This document shows, piece after piece, positions 8,309 through 16,793 of a stretch of DNA of 64,000 nt. Under the pieces are notes generated by a model, which worked only from the letters and a program-made list of their open reading frames with translations, was not told the origin of the DNA and ran no database searches. The DNA lies in contig NZ_JAIQZA010000011.1 in the NCBI RefSeq assembly GCF_020164485.1, positions 53,319-117,318 of the forward strand, in the 5' to 3' direction. The position numbers were made by a program, and so were the translations under genes. The number at the start of each line of letters is the position of its first letter. Position 1 is the first letter of the stretch. The DNA comes from Salegentibacter tibetensis (GTDB lineage Bacteria > Bacteroidota > Bacteroidia > Flavobacteriales > Flavobacteriaceae).

Positions 8309-10501
8309 ATGAAACAATTTTTGAGTCTCTTTCTTGTGTGCCTGCTTCCTGCATGTCTTATTTCTCAAAACAAAGAATTTCACGTAAACTATATTAACAC
8401 CCCTATCTCAATTGATGGAATTCTTGACGAACCTGCCTGGGACCAGGCTGAACCTGCCACAAATTTCTGGCAATATTTCCCATCTGATAAAGTTCAGGCC
8501 AAAAACCAGTCGGAAATAAGAATGTTGTATAATGAAAATATGCTTTATGTTGGAATTAAAGTATATGTTCAGGGAGATAACTTTATCATTCCTTCTTTAA
8601 GAAGGGATTTTCGAGCCGGGGGCAGTGATAATATTACCCTTATGTTCGATACCTTTAATGATGGCGCCAATGCATTCCTTTTTGGTGTAAATCCTGCCGG
8701 GGTAAGAAGAGAAGCATTAGTATCTGGAGGAGGCACCAGTTTGAGGGGTTTTACTACCAGCTGGGATGTAAAATGGACAGCTCAGACAAAGACTTATAAA
8801 GAATACTACATTAGTGAATGGGCTATCCCAATGAGTTCTTTCAGATTTAAGGAAGGTGCTAAAAAATGGCGGTTCAACTCCTATCAGTTCGACACTCAGG
8901 GTAATGAACGGAATACCTGGATACAAATACCACGGAACCAATTTATTTTCAATCTTTCTTACATGGGAGATATGATTTTTGAGAAACCTCTCACAAAATC
9001 AAAAACACCTATTTCTATAATCCCGTATGTGACTGGCATCCTTGGGAAGGATTTTGAAAATAACGAAGATATAAAAGATATCAAGGCGGGCGGGGATGCC
9101 AAATTAAGTATAGGAAATAGTTTAAATCTTGATCTTACTTTTAATCCTGATTTCTCCCAGGTGCAGGCTGATAACCTGGTAACTAACCTTACACGATTTG
9201 AAGTGAATTTACCGGAAAGGAGACAGTTTTTTATTGAAAACAGTGACCTTTTTGGAAACTTCGGAAATCCCGGAGAAGCGAATCCTTTCTTTTCGAGACG
9301 AATTGGTATTGCTAGTGATTCCTCAGGATTCAACCGTCAAATCGATATTCTTGCGGGAGCAAGGCTTAGCGGGAAACTCACGAATGATTTCAGGATAGGA
9401 TTACTCAATGTTCAAACCAGAAAAAAAGATGAATTTAATATTGGTGCTAATAACCATACCGTAATTGCTCTGCAGCACCGCGTATTTGAGCGTTCTAATA
9501 TCAGTGCCATTTTTGTTAACAGGCAAAACACTTCTAATGATGATTTTATAAAATCTGAAAATGAATACAACCGGGTTATAGGCCTCGATTACAACCTGGG
9601 AACTCTGGATAATACCTGGGCCGGTAATGCATATTTTCATAAATCTTTTACCCCGGAATTGAATGATAAAGACATTTCTACAGGGCTAAGACTGGATTAT
9701 AATTCCTTCAGATGGAGGTTACGTGGTAGCGGATTTTATGTAGGAGATAATTTTAAATCAGATCTGGGTTTTATTCCCAGGAAAGGAATTTTTAGAATTG
9801 ATCCCCAAATTGAGCATTTAATTTATCCCACTAACGAGAAAGTTGTTCAGCATAATATAAGCTTTACACCAGTTGTGATCTGGAAACCAACTTTAGACTA
9901 TAAGTTAACCGATTATAATTTTATTAGTTCATATAATATTGAATTTACAAATACAAGCCGGATATCTGCCAGGGTATTTAACAGGTATACATTTCTTTTT
10001 TCAGAATTTGATCCTTCCCGTACCGGAAATACACCCTTACCAGCTTTAACCGACTATCATTATACGAGTGGGGAGATAAATTACACCAGTGATAGCCGAA
10101 AAATGTTTTTCTATGAATTAGGAAGTAATTATGGAGAATTCTTTAACGGGAAAAAATTCACCCAGGAGGCAAAAATAAATCTAAGGCTTCAGCCTAATTA
10201 TCTCTTGGCCCTTGAGGCAAGATATGACAAAGTTAACATGCCTGAACCATTTGCTAATAATGATATCTGGTTACTAGGAAGCAATTTTGATATTACCTTC
10301 AGCAAATCGTTATTTTGGGCAACCTTAATCCAGTACAGCAATATTGGAAACAATTTTGGAATTAATTCCAGGCTACAGTGGCGTTTTGCTCCGTTATCAG
10401 ATATTTTCCTGGTTTACAATGATAATTATATCTCAAATAATTCTTTTGAGCCGAGGTTTAGGAGTATCAATATTAAGTTGAATTATTGGTTGTATTTATA
10501 A
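8309..10501 (+). CDS. DUF5916 outer-membrane protein with N-terminal CBM9-like domain
   Basis: 730 residues with a Sec signal (about 1-19; a lipobox reading at LPAC is possible but less fitting for a barrel). Residues about 25-215 form a CBM9-like sugar-binding beta sandwich (ISIDGILDEPAWDQAEP is the family signature). Residues about 230-730 are a DUF5916 beta-barrel with alternating aromatic strands, including LPERRQFFIENSDLF. The last strand ends in aromatic/hydrophobic residues (LNYWLYL), as outer-membrane barrels do. The role is unknown; binding of a glycan at the cell surface is plausible. It stands alone, with the REP-like cluster downstream. Confidence 0.9.
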   Translation: MKQFLSLFLVCLLPACLISQNKEFHVNYINTPISIDGILDEPAWDQAEPATNFWQYFPSDKVQAKNQSEIRMLYNENMLYVGIKVYVQGDNFIIPSLRRDFRAGGSDNITLMFDTFNDGANAFLFGVNPAGVRREALVSGGGTSLRGFTTSWDVKWTAQTKTYKEYYISEWAIPMSSFRFKEGAKKWRFNSYQFDTQGNERNTWIQIPRNQFIFNLSYMGDMIFEKPLTKSKTPISIIPYVTGILGKDFENNEDIKDIKAGGDAKLSIGNSLNLDLTFNPDFSQVQADNLVTNLTRFEVNLPERRQFFIENSDLFGNFGNPGEANPFFSRRIGIASDSSGFNRQIDILAGARLSGKLTNDFRIGLLNVQTRKKDEFNIGANNHTVIALQHRVFERSNISAIFVNRQNTSNDDFIKSENEYNRVIGLDYNLGTLDNTWAGNAYFHKSFTPELNDKDISTGLRLDYNSFRWRLRGSGFYVGDNFKSDLGFIPRKGIFRIDPQIEHLIYPTNEKVVQHNISFTPVVIWKPTLDYKLTDYNFISSYNIEFTNTSRISARVFNRYTFLFSEFDPSRTGNTPLPALTDYHYTSGEINYTSDSRKMFFYELGSNYGEFFNGKKFTQEAKINLRLQPNYLLALEARYDKVNMPEPFANNDIWLLGSNFDITFSKSLFWATLIQYSNIGNNFGINSRLQWRFAPLSDIFLVYNDNYISNNSFEPRFRSINIKLNYWLYL

Positions 10502-10612
10502 AAAATATTTGTTTTATCTACTCAAAAACCCTGTTACAACCAAACATATCCCTGAAAAATTTGTTAGTTGTGAAGACCCCCCTGTTCTGGTTATTCATGT
10601 TTTTTATAATTT

Positions 10613-10867
10613 TTGTCCGATAAAAATCAAAACAATTGCCTGAATCCTTGCGATCACCTGACTTATATAATATTTCGTCCCGATGGGACTTCTCTTTTCG
10701 ATGGCAAAATTTTCTATCAGTATGTCGTCCTGATGGGGCTAAAAAAAGATCCGTTAGGAGCGAAATGCTGGTAGAAAAATAGGAGTTTTCGTTTTTTAAA
10801 GCCCATAGAGCTTGTCCCGATATTTCGGGAGGCAGAATATCATAGACATCTATTTTTTATCGGACAA
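10613..10867. repeat. REP/MITE-like cluster bracketed by a perfect 14-bp inverted repeat
   Basis: TTGTCCGATAAAAA at 10613-10626 is repeated as its exact reverse complement at 10854-10867. Between these arms lie an imperfect palindrome with about 30-base arms (10711-10740 against 10747-10777; sharing TTTCTA, CAG and TCCT blocks), a third related half-copy (ATTTCGTCCCGATGGGACT, 10672-10690), and a perfect small hairpin TCCCGA-TATT-TCGGGA (10815-10830). There is no open frame inside. Such clusters in Bacteroidota resemble REP elements moved by TnpA_REP-type transposases; no such transposase is in the window. Confidence 0.7.
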
Positions 10868-11160
10868 TAGCAAATTTTTACAATTTCAATTCATAAAAAA
10901 CTACTACATTCCTCTGGTTTCCCTGTTAGAATGCCATTTAAACTCAGATATACCATTTATCCTTAATTAAGAAAACCGCCTCTCAAATTTAACTGGAAAG
11001 ATTAATACGTCCAGATTAGAAAATCTGAAGCAATATGATGCTTTCATTACAAATTATTATCCTTATACCACTAAAGGAAAAAATCCTAAACATCCCTTTA
11101 AATGGAAAATACCTTTAAATCATTGCACAAAGTAAATGCAGGCAAATCTCTAAAATCGAA

Positions 11161-11190
11161 AAAACCTCTCCGTTTACGAAGAGGTTTTTA
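11161..11190 (-). terminator. Terminator of the act-cta operon
   Basis: AACCTCT at 11163-11169 pairs with AGAGGTT at 11180-11186. Read on the minus strand the hairpin is followed by a T-run, 20 bp past the ctaD stop. Confidence 0.85.
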
Positions 11191-11209
11191 TATATTATTT
11201 CAATTAAGT

Positions 11210-13036
11210 TCAGTGATTCAATTCTTCTTCATGATCCTGAAGTGGAACATTCTGCGGAATATAATCCTGACCAGGAATCACATAATCTGTACCTTCCAGG
11301 TTCATCTTACTATAATCGTAAGACCAACGGTATACGGAAGGAATAGCACCAGGCCAGTTTCCGTGGATGTGTTCTACCGGAGTAGTCCATTCCAAAGTAG
11401 TTGAATTCCATGGGTTTTGAGTAGCTTTTTTTCCGAAGAAAATTGAGCTAAAGAAATTCCAAAGAAATACAACCTGTACCGCAGCGGTAATAAGTGCAAA
11501 GATTGTTATGATCACATTTACATCAGCCAAATCGTCAAAATATGGGAATGCGGTGTTTGTATAATAACGTCTAGGCAAACCGGCCAAACCAATAAAGTGC
11601 ATTGGGAAAAATACTCCATAGGCACCAACCGCAGTTATCCAGAAATGTACATAACCCAGGTTTTTGTTCATCATCCTTCCAAACATTTTTGGGAACCAAT
11701 GATAAACTCCAGCCAGTAAACCATAGATCGCAGAGATACCCATAACCAGGTGGAAGTGGGCAATTACGAAATAAGTATCGTGAACGTTAATATCTAATGT
11801 TGAGTCTCCAAGGATAATTCCAGTTAAACCACCGGTAATAAAGGTAGACACAAACCCTATTGAGAAGAGCATCGCGGGATTCATTTGCAGGTTACCTTTC
11901 CAGAGTGTTGTAATCCAGTTAAAGGCTTTTACCGCAGAAGGAATCGCGATTAGTAATGTTGTAAATGTAAATACAGACCCAAGGAAGGGATTCATCCCAG
12001 AAACGAACATATGGTGACCCCATACAATTGTTGAAAGGAATGCAATTGCAAGAATTGAAGCAACCATGGCACGGTAACCAAAAATTGGTTTACGTGAATT
12101 TGTTGCCAAAACTTCAGATACAATACCCATTGCAGGTAGAATTACAATATAAACTTCAGGGTGTCCCAGAAACCAGAATAAGTGTTCAAACAATACCGGA
12201 GATCCTCCCTGGTGGCTTAGTACTTCTCCTTGAATATATATATCACTTAGGAAAAAAGAAGTTCCAAAACTTCTATCCATAATAAGTAAAAGCGCTGCAG
12301 ATAATAAAACCGGGAAAGAAACCACACCAATAACAGCAGTAATAAAAAATGCCCAAATGGTAAGCGGAAGCCTCATCATAGACATTCCCGTGGTTCTAAG
12401 GTTAATTACCGTAACAATATAGTTAAGTGAACCAATAAGTGAGGATGCAATAAAAATTGCCATAGACACCAACCAAAGCGTCATTCCCATACCTGAACCT
12501 CCAATAGCCTGAGGCAATGCACTAAGCGGCGGATATATTGTCCACCCCGCAGAAGCCGGTCCAGATTCAATAAACAGTGAGCTTAACATTATAATGCTTG
12601 AAAGGAAGAACAACCAGTATGAAATCATGTTCATAAAACCGGAGGCCATATCCCGTGCCCCAATTTGAAGGGGAATTAATAGGTTACTAAAAGTACCACT
12701 TAAACCGGCGGTTAATACAAAGAATACCATAATGGTACCGTGAATAGTCACCAAAGCAAGGTATATTGACGGGGTCATAACTCCATTTGGAGCCCATTTA
12801 TCTCCTAAAAGCCATTCAAAGATCATAAAAGATTCTTCTGGCCAGGCTAACTGCATACGGAAAAGCACGGACATCATAATCCCTACAATACCCATTAAAA
12901 TACCCGTGATAAGAAATTGCTTGGCAATCATCTTATGGTCTGTACTAAATATGTATTTAGTAATAAAAGTTTGTTTATGATGATGTCCGTGATCGTCGTG
13001 GTGATCGTGAGCCGGTGATGTTGCTATTGCTGACAT
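11210..13036 (-). CDS. ctaD: Cytochrome c oxidase subunit I (aa3 type)
   Basis: 608 residues with about 12 membrane segments. Expected metal ligands are visible: heme a His99 and His429, heme a3 His427, CuB His292 with the cross-linked Tyr296 in GHPEVY, and His341-His342 (CuB). It reduces O2 to water and pumps protons in the inner membrane. The first 21 residues are unusually His-rich (HDHHDDHGHHH), possibly binding copper or zinc. It is the last gene of the act-cta operon, 27 bp after ctaC. In Bacteroidota this oxidase forms a supercomplex with alternative complex III. Confidence 0.98.
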   Translation of the reverse strand: MSAIATSPAHDHHDDHGHHHKQTFITKYIFSTDHKMIAKQFLITGILMGIVGIMMSVLFRMQLAWPEESFMIFEWLLGDKWAPNGVMTPSIYLALVTIHGTIMVFFVLTAGLSGTFSNLLIPLQIGARDMASGFMNMISYWLFFLSSIIMLSSLFIESGPASAGWTIYPPLSALPQAIGGSGMGMTLWLVSMAIFIASSLIGSLNYIVTVINLRTTGMSMMRLPLTIWAFFITAVIGVVSFPVLLSAALLLIMDRSFGTSFFLSDIYIQGEVLSHQGGSPVLFEHLFWFLGHPEVYIVILPAMGIVSEVLATNSRKPIFGYRAMVASILAIAFLSTIVWGHHMFVSGMNPFLGSVFTFTTLLIAIPSAVKAFNWITTLWKGNLQMNPAMLFSIGFVSTFITGGLTGIILGDSTLDINVHDTYFVIAHFHLVMGISAIYGLLAGVYHWFPKMFGRMMNKNLGYVHFWITAVGAYGVFFPMHFIGLAGLPRRYYTNTAFPYFDDLADVNVIITIFALITAAVQVVFLWNFFSSIFFGKKATQNPWNSTTLEWTTPVEHIHGNWPGAIPSVYRWSYDYSKMNLEGTDYVIPGQDYIPQNVPLQDHEEELNH

Positions 13037-13063
13037 ATCTTAATTATCTTCTTTTTAGTTCTG

Positions 13064-14131
13064 TTATTCTACTGATTCCATAGTTGTTGCAAACGTATCC
13101 TGTTCACTCAACCAATCGTTATAATCTTCTTCGCTTTCTACAATAATCTTCATCTGCATATTGTAGTGTGCGTCACCACAAATCTTGTTACAAAGCAGGA
13201 AGTAATCAAATTCGTAGGAATCTAATGGTGATTCTCCTTCAGCCATTAAAATCTGACTATTATCTTTTCTTATTTCATTAATGGTCTTTACTTTATCTAC
13301 CATATATTCTGAATTCCTCATTTCTTCAGTAGTAATATCTGGAGTAAAGGCAAATTGTGTCACCATTCCGGGAACTACGTTCATTTGCGCTCTAAAGTGA
13401 GGGAAATACGCAGAATGCAGTACATCCTGGGATCTAAATTTAAACAATACTTCCTTTCCAACCGGAAGGTGAAGTTCTGTGGTTATCTTATCATCATCTG
13501 CATAAGGATCATTTTCGTTGATACCCACGGTGTTCACACCTTCTATAAACCGAACATTTGCTTCACCAAGGGTGTTATCTTCCCCGGCATACCTCGCCTG
13601 CCAGCTAAACTGCTTGGCGTAAATTTCAATAACGATAGGATCGTTGTCTTCACTAATATTCATAATATCACTCCAGGTAAATAATCCGTAGATAATTAAA
13701 CCTGCAAGAGTAATTACCGGGATAATGGTCCAGATAAATTCCAATTTATCATTATCGGCAAAGAAAAGAGCTCTTTGGCCTTTTTTTCCCTGGTATTTGT
13801 AGGCGAACCAGTGAAGCAAAGCTTGCGTAATCACCTGCACTACCATAATAAGCCCAATAGAAATGAACATTAAAGTATCTACCTCGTTTCCATGTTCTGA
13901 AGCTGCTTCCGGAAGGTACAATTTACTCCATTGCCAAAAGCTATAGGCCATCCCAACGTAGATGAATATCATAAACCAAAGCATTAGCTTGGCTTGCTGC
14001 CTGTTATCATTATCGTTAGCTATTTCAGAACTATCGGCACTAGGGCCTTTAGACAGCTCAAAAATCTTAGACATTTGCCAACCGGTAACGGCCAAAAGGG
14101 CTAATACTATTATTACTAAAAATACGGTCAT
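13064..14131 (-). CDS. ctaC: Cytochrome c oxidase subunit II
   Basis: 355 residues. There is an N-terminal signal-anchor-like helix (1-20), two further membrane helices (about 50-70 and 88-115), and a cupredoxin domain with the CuA site C314-x3-C318-x3-H322-x2-M325 (CNKICGDAHYNM). It takes electrons into CuA and passes them to subunit I. No C-terminal heme c domain is fused, so a separate cytochrome domain (ActA or ActE) should feed it. It lies 35 bp after actF. Confidence 0.97.
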   Translation of the reverse strand: MTVFLVIIVLALLAVTGWQMSKIFELSKGPSADSSEIANDNDNRQQAKLMLWFMIFIYVGMAYSFWQWSKLYLPEAASEHGNEVDTLMFISIGLIMVVQVITQALLHWFAYKYQGKKGQRALFFADNDKLEFIWTIIPVITLAGLIIYGLFTWSDIMNISEDNDPIVIEIYAKQFSWQARYAGEDNTLGEANVRFIEGVNTVGINENDPYADDDKITTELHLPVGKEVLFKFRSQDVLHSAYFPHFRAQMNVVPGMVTQFAFTPDITTEEMRNSEYMVDKVKTINEIRKDNSQILMAEGESPLDSYEFDYFLLCNKICGDAHYNMQMKIIVESEEDYNDWLSEQDTFATTMESVE

Positions 14132-14166
14132 TTTATAAGTTCTTCTTTAAACAATCAAATCTTTTA

Positions 14167-15540
14167 TTAATAATGGAAATGTTCACTTTCCTTTATAAAT
14201 GGGTTGCGTTTAGCAAGGAGTGGTGCTTTTGTAAGCGCATTAAAGACCACAAAAGTAAACAATCCTCCAAAGAAAAGTACTGCACTTATCTCAGGAATTC
14301 CAATAAACCATGATTCTCCTACAGTTGCCGGCATAACCATTGTAAATACATCAAGATAATGCCCTATCAGTATTACAATCCCAGTCATAACCACAAACCA
14401 ATTCACCCTTTTGTAGTCGCTATTCATTAATACTAATAACGGGAATACAAAATTTAACACTACCATTCCAAAGAACGGCAAACCATAGTTCTCTATACGG
14501 CTAATAAAGTAAACAACTTCTTCAGGAATATTTGAATACCAAATAAGCATGAATTGAGAGAACCAAAGGTAAGTCCAGAAAATACTAATTCCGAACATAA
14601 ACTTAGCTAAATCATGAATATGACTGTTATTAACAAAGGTTAAATAACCTCTTGATTTCAAGTAAATACTTACTAATGCAATAACGGTAATTCCAGAAAC
14701 AAACATACTTGAGAAAACATACCATCCAAACAAAGTACTAAACCAGTGTGGGTCTAAACTCATTATCCAGTCCCAGCTCATTATTGATTCTGAAATAAGA
14801 AAGAATACTAAAAATCCAGCTGCAAGTTTGAAGTTCTTTTTAAAGTAATAGTTATCTGTAGCTTCATCAAGTCTTCTTGAATTTCTAACAAGGAAATGTC
14901 TAAACAAGAACCAACCGGCTAAAAATATTGCCGCTCTTATTAAGAAGAAAGGCACATTTAAGTAAGCGGTCTTATTCTGAATAATTTCATCGTGAGCTAC
15001 AACTTCGGGATCCATCCACACGAATAGGTGATTTAAATGAAAACCTGAAAGGGCTAATAGCACGAACATAATAATTCCACCGGGAACCAGGTAAGCTGTG
15101 ATAGCCTCCATAACCCTAAACAATACCGGAGACCAACCTGCCTGTGAGGCATATTGCAAAGCATAGAATGCCAAAACCCCTAAAGAGATCATAAAGAAAA
15201 AGAATGCAGCCACATAAATTGCTGCCCAGGGCTTGTTTTGTAATTGGTGTAATGTATGTTCTAGATGTTCGGTATCGTGTGCTCCAGCTTCAGTAGAGTG
15301 ACCTTCTTCTGCATGTCTTCCGGGTTCATCGTCCAACAACATCCCGTGTTCTGCTTCAGCAAAGTTAGCTTCGCCTGCCTCTGAATGAGAAGCTTCACCA
15401 TGGTGCTCCTCAGCAGCCATCATTTCCCTAACATCATCCAAATTTGATGGCGCCTGTATAAACCCAATTACGAGCCCTATGGCACCAACAATCATAAAAA
15501 TAATTGCTGTTAATTTTAATTTACTGGATAGCGTGTACAT
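14167..15540 (-). CDS. actF: Alternative complex III subunit ActF
   Basis: 457 residues from the ATG at 15540 (MYTLSSKLKL). An in-frame ATG at 15588 would overlap the end of actE and adds a basic tail not expected in the family. ActF is a ten-helix NrfD/PsrC-like membrane protein that pairs with ActC and may take part in proton translocation. Between the first helix (about 10-30) and the second (about 105-125) is a hydrophilic loop with ten His residues and many Glu/Asp (EEHHGEASHSEAGE and following), a possible metal-binding or surface-charged loop. Confidence 0.93.
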   Translation of the reverse strand: MYTLSSKLKLTAIIFMIVGAIGLVIGFIQAPSNLDDVREMMAAEEHHGEASHSEAGEANFAEAEHGMLLDDEPGRHAEEGHSTEAGAHDTEHLEHTLHQLQNKPWAAIYVAAFFFFMISLGVLAFYALQYASQAGWSPVLFRVMEAITAYLVPGGIIMFVLLALSGFHLNHLFVWMDPEVVAHDEIIQNKTAYLNVPFFLIRAAIFLAGWFLFRHFLVRNSRRLDEATDNYYFKKNFKLAAGFLVFFLISESIMSWDWIMSLDPHWFSTLFGWYVFSSMFVSGITVIALVSIYLKSRGYLTFVNNSHIHDLAKFMFGISIFWTYLWFSQFMLIWYSNIPEEVVYFISRIENYGLPFFGMVVLNFVFPLLVLMNSDYKRVNWFVVMTGIVILIGHYLDVFTMVMPATVGESWFIGIPEISAVLFFGGLFTFVVFNALTKAPLLAKRNPFIKESEHFHY

Positions 15541-15565
15541 ATTTATAGATCTAAATGCTTTGTTC

Positions 15566-16255
15566 TTAATTATTGTTTTCTTCCTCATCAGTTAGCGCTG
15601 CACCTTCACCCTGAGACTCCTCAGCTTCTTCTTGAGCTCTTTCTACTTCAACAGGATTAGCTTCAGCAATAGAAGGATCAAAAGGTATTTCTTCACCGCC
15701 CTCAAGCTGGTTTTTAAGATACATCACATAATGAGTAATTTTCCAACGCTCTTCTTCACTGGTTTGTGCGGCATACGAACCCATTGTGTTTAGACCGTAA
15801 TAAATCACGTGGTAAACGCTTCCTTCGGTAATAGCACGCCCGGCATCATCATAAGCAGGCACACCAAGTATTTTTTCCCTTTCAGCAAGAATACCCTGAC
15901 CATCTCCATTGTCTCCATGACACACGGCACAGTAAATTGTATACAGTGCTTTCCCCTCATTAAGATTAGCTTCTGTATATGGCAAAGGATTACCAAGATT
16001 AGCTTTGGCGTTCGCCATGCCTTCAGGTGTATTTTCATATCCATAAGGCATCCATCCTCTTGGGATAGTTCCTTCTACAGGGAGTTTGGCTTCCTGTTCA
16101 TTTACAAAAATATCATAAGCACCATAAGCTTCATAACCTACAGGTTCATACATATCTGGCATGTACTGGTAATTAGGCTCGTCACTATCTGCACAAGACA
16201 TTACAACGCCCCCAACCAGGAACAATACTATCGCTTTATAGAACAAATTTCTCAT
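15566..16255 (-). CDS. actE: Alternative complex III monoheme cytochrome c lipoprotein ActE
   Basis: 229 residues. The lipoprotein signal ends at Cys21 (VVMSC). One heme c motif CAVCH lies at 109-113, with a Met ligand candidate in NTMGSYAAQ. The C-terminus (about 195-229) is strongly acidic. ActE is one of two heme subunits of ACIII and is expected to hand electrons towards the oxidase. It lies 5 bp after actD, with tight operon spacing. Confidence 0.95.
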   Translation of the reverse strand: MRNLFYKAIVLFLVGGVVMSCADSDEPNYQYMPDMYEPVGYEAYGAYDIFVNEQEAKLPVEGTIPRGWMPYGYENTPEGMANAKANLGNPLPYTEANLNEGKALYTIYCAVCHGDNGDGQGILAEREKILGVPAYDDAGRAITEGSVYHVIYYGLNTMGSYAAQTSEEERWKITHYVMYLKNQLEGGEEIPFDPSIAEANPVEVERAQEEAEESQGEGAALTDEEENNN

Positions 16256-16260
16256 TCTGT

Positions 16261-16788
16261 CTATTTATTATCTATTAGTTTAATTTCTGCGGCACCGGTA
16301 TCGTAAAGGAATTTGGTTAATTCATCTACGTTATGATTTGCAGCATCAACTTCCATTAGGAACATATCATCGGTTGTTCTAACATCGGGATTTTCAGCTT
16401 GCTTAAACGGCCATAGCTTACTTCTCATATAAAAAGTAATTACCATAAGGTGAGCTGCGAAAAACACAGTTAGCTCGAACATAATAGGCACAAAGGCCGG
16501 CATATTTTCTATGTAGCTAAAACTTGGTTTTCCTCCAATATCCTGTGGCCAGTCTTCTATCATAATAAAGTTCATCATTACAACTGAAACTGTTAATCCA
16601 ACAACTCCATAAAGAAAAGAGGTTATTGCCAATCGTGTAGGCTCCAACCCCATAGCTTTATCTAAACCGTGAACAGGCATTGGGGTATAAATTTCACCAA
16701 TATGATAACGGGCCTCTCTTACCTGCTTAACAGCTTGTAGAAGCAGATCGTCATCATTATAAATAGCGTGTATAACTTTTGATGCCAT
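16261..16788 (-). CDS. actD: Alternative complex III subunit ActD (DUF3341)
   Basis: 175 residues. The N-terminal soluble domain (YNDDDLLLQAVKQVREARY) is typical of DUF3341, followed by two membrane helices (about 57-80 and 98-120) and a cytoplasmic tail. ActD is a small membrane subunit of alternative complex III without cofactors. It begins 5 bp after the actC stop. Confidence 0.95.
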   Translation of the reverse strand: MASKVIHAIYNDDDLLLQAVKQVREARYHIGEIYTPMPVHGLDKAMGLEPTRLAITSFLYGVVGLTVSVVMMNFIMIEDWPQDIGGKPSFSYIENMPAFVPIMFELTVFFAAHLMVITFYMRSKLWPFKQAENPDVRTTDDMFLMEVDAANHNVDELTKFLYDTGAAEIKLIDNK

Positions 16789-16793
16789 CTTAA

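Larger units (their letters stand above)
10502..11209. other. Gene-free stretch holding a REP-like cluster
   Basis: 708 bp without a convincing gene. It contains the bracketed palindrome cluster (10613-10867), then AT-rich DNA, then the ctaD terminator (11161-11190). A 54-codon open frame near 10974-11135 on the plus strand has no start codon at its head and no family I recognise. Confidence 0.6.

Noticed and set aside
10974..11135. Plus-strand open frame of about 54 codons ending FKWKIPLNHCTK
   Set aside because: No start codon at its head and no family similarity I can name. It may be a gene relic but the evidence is too thin.
15541..15588. Upstream ATG for ActF
   Set aside because: It overlaps the actE stop and adds residues absent from the family.
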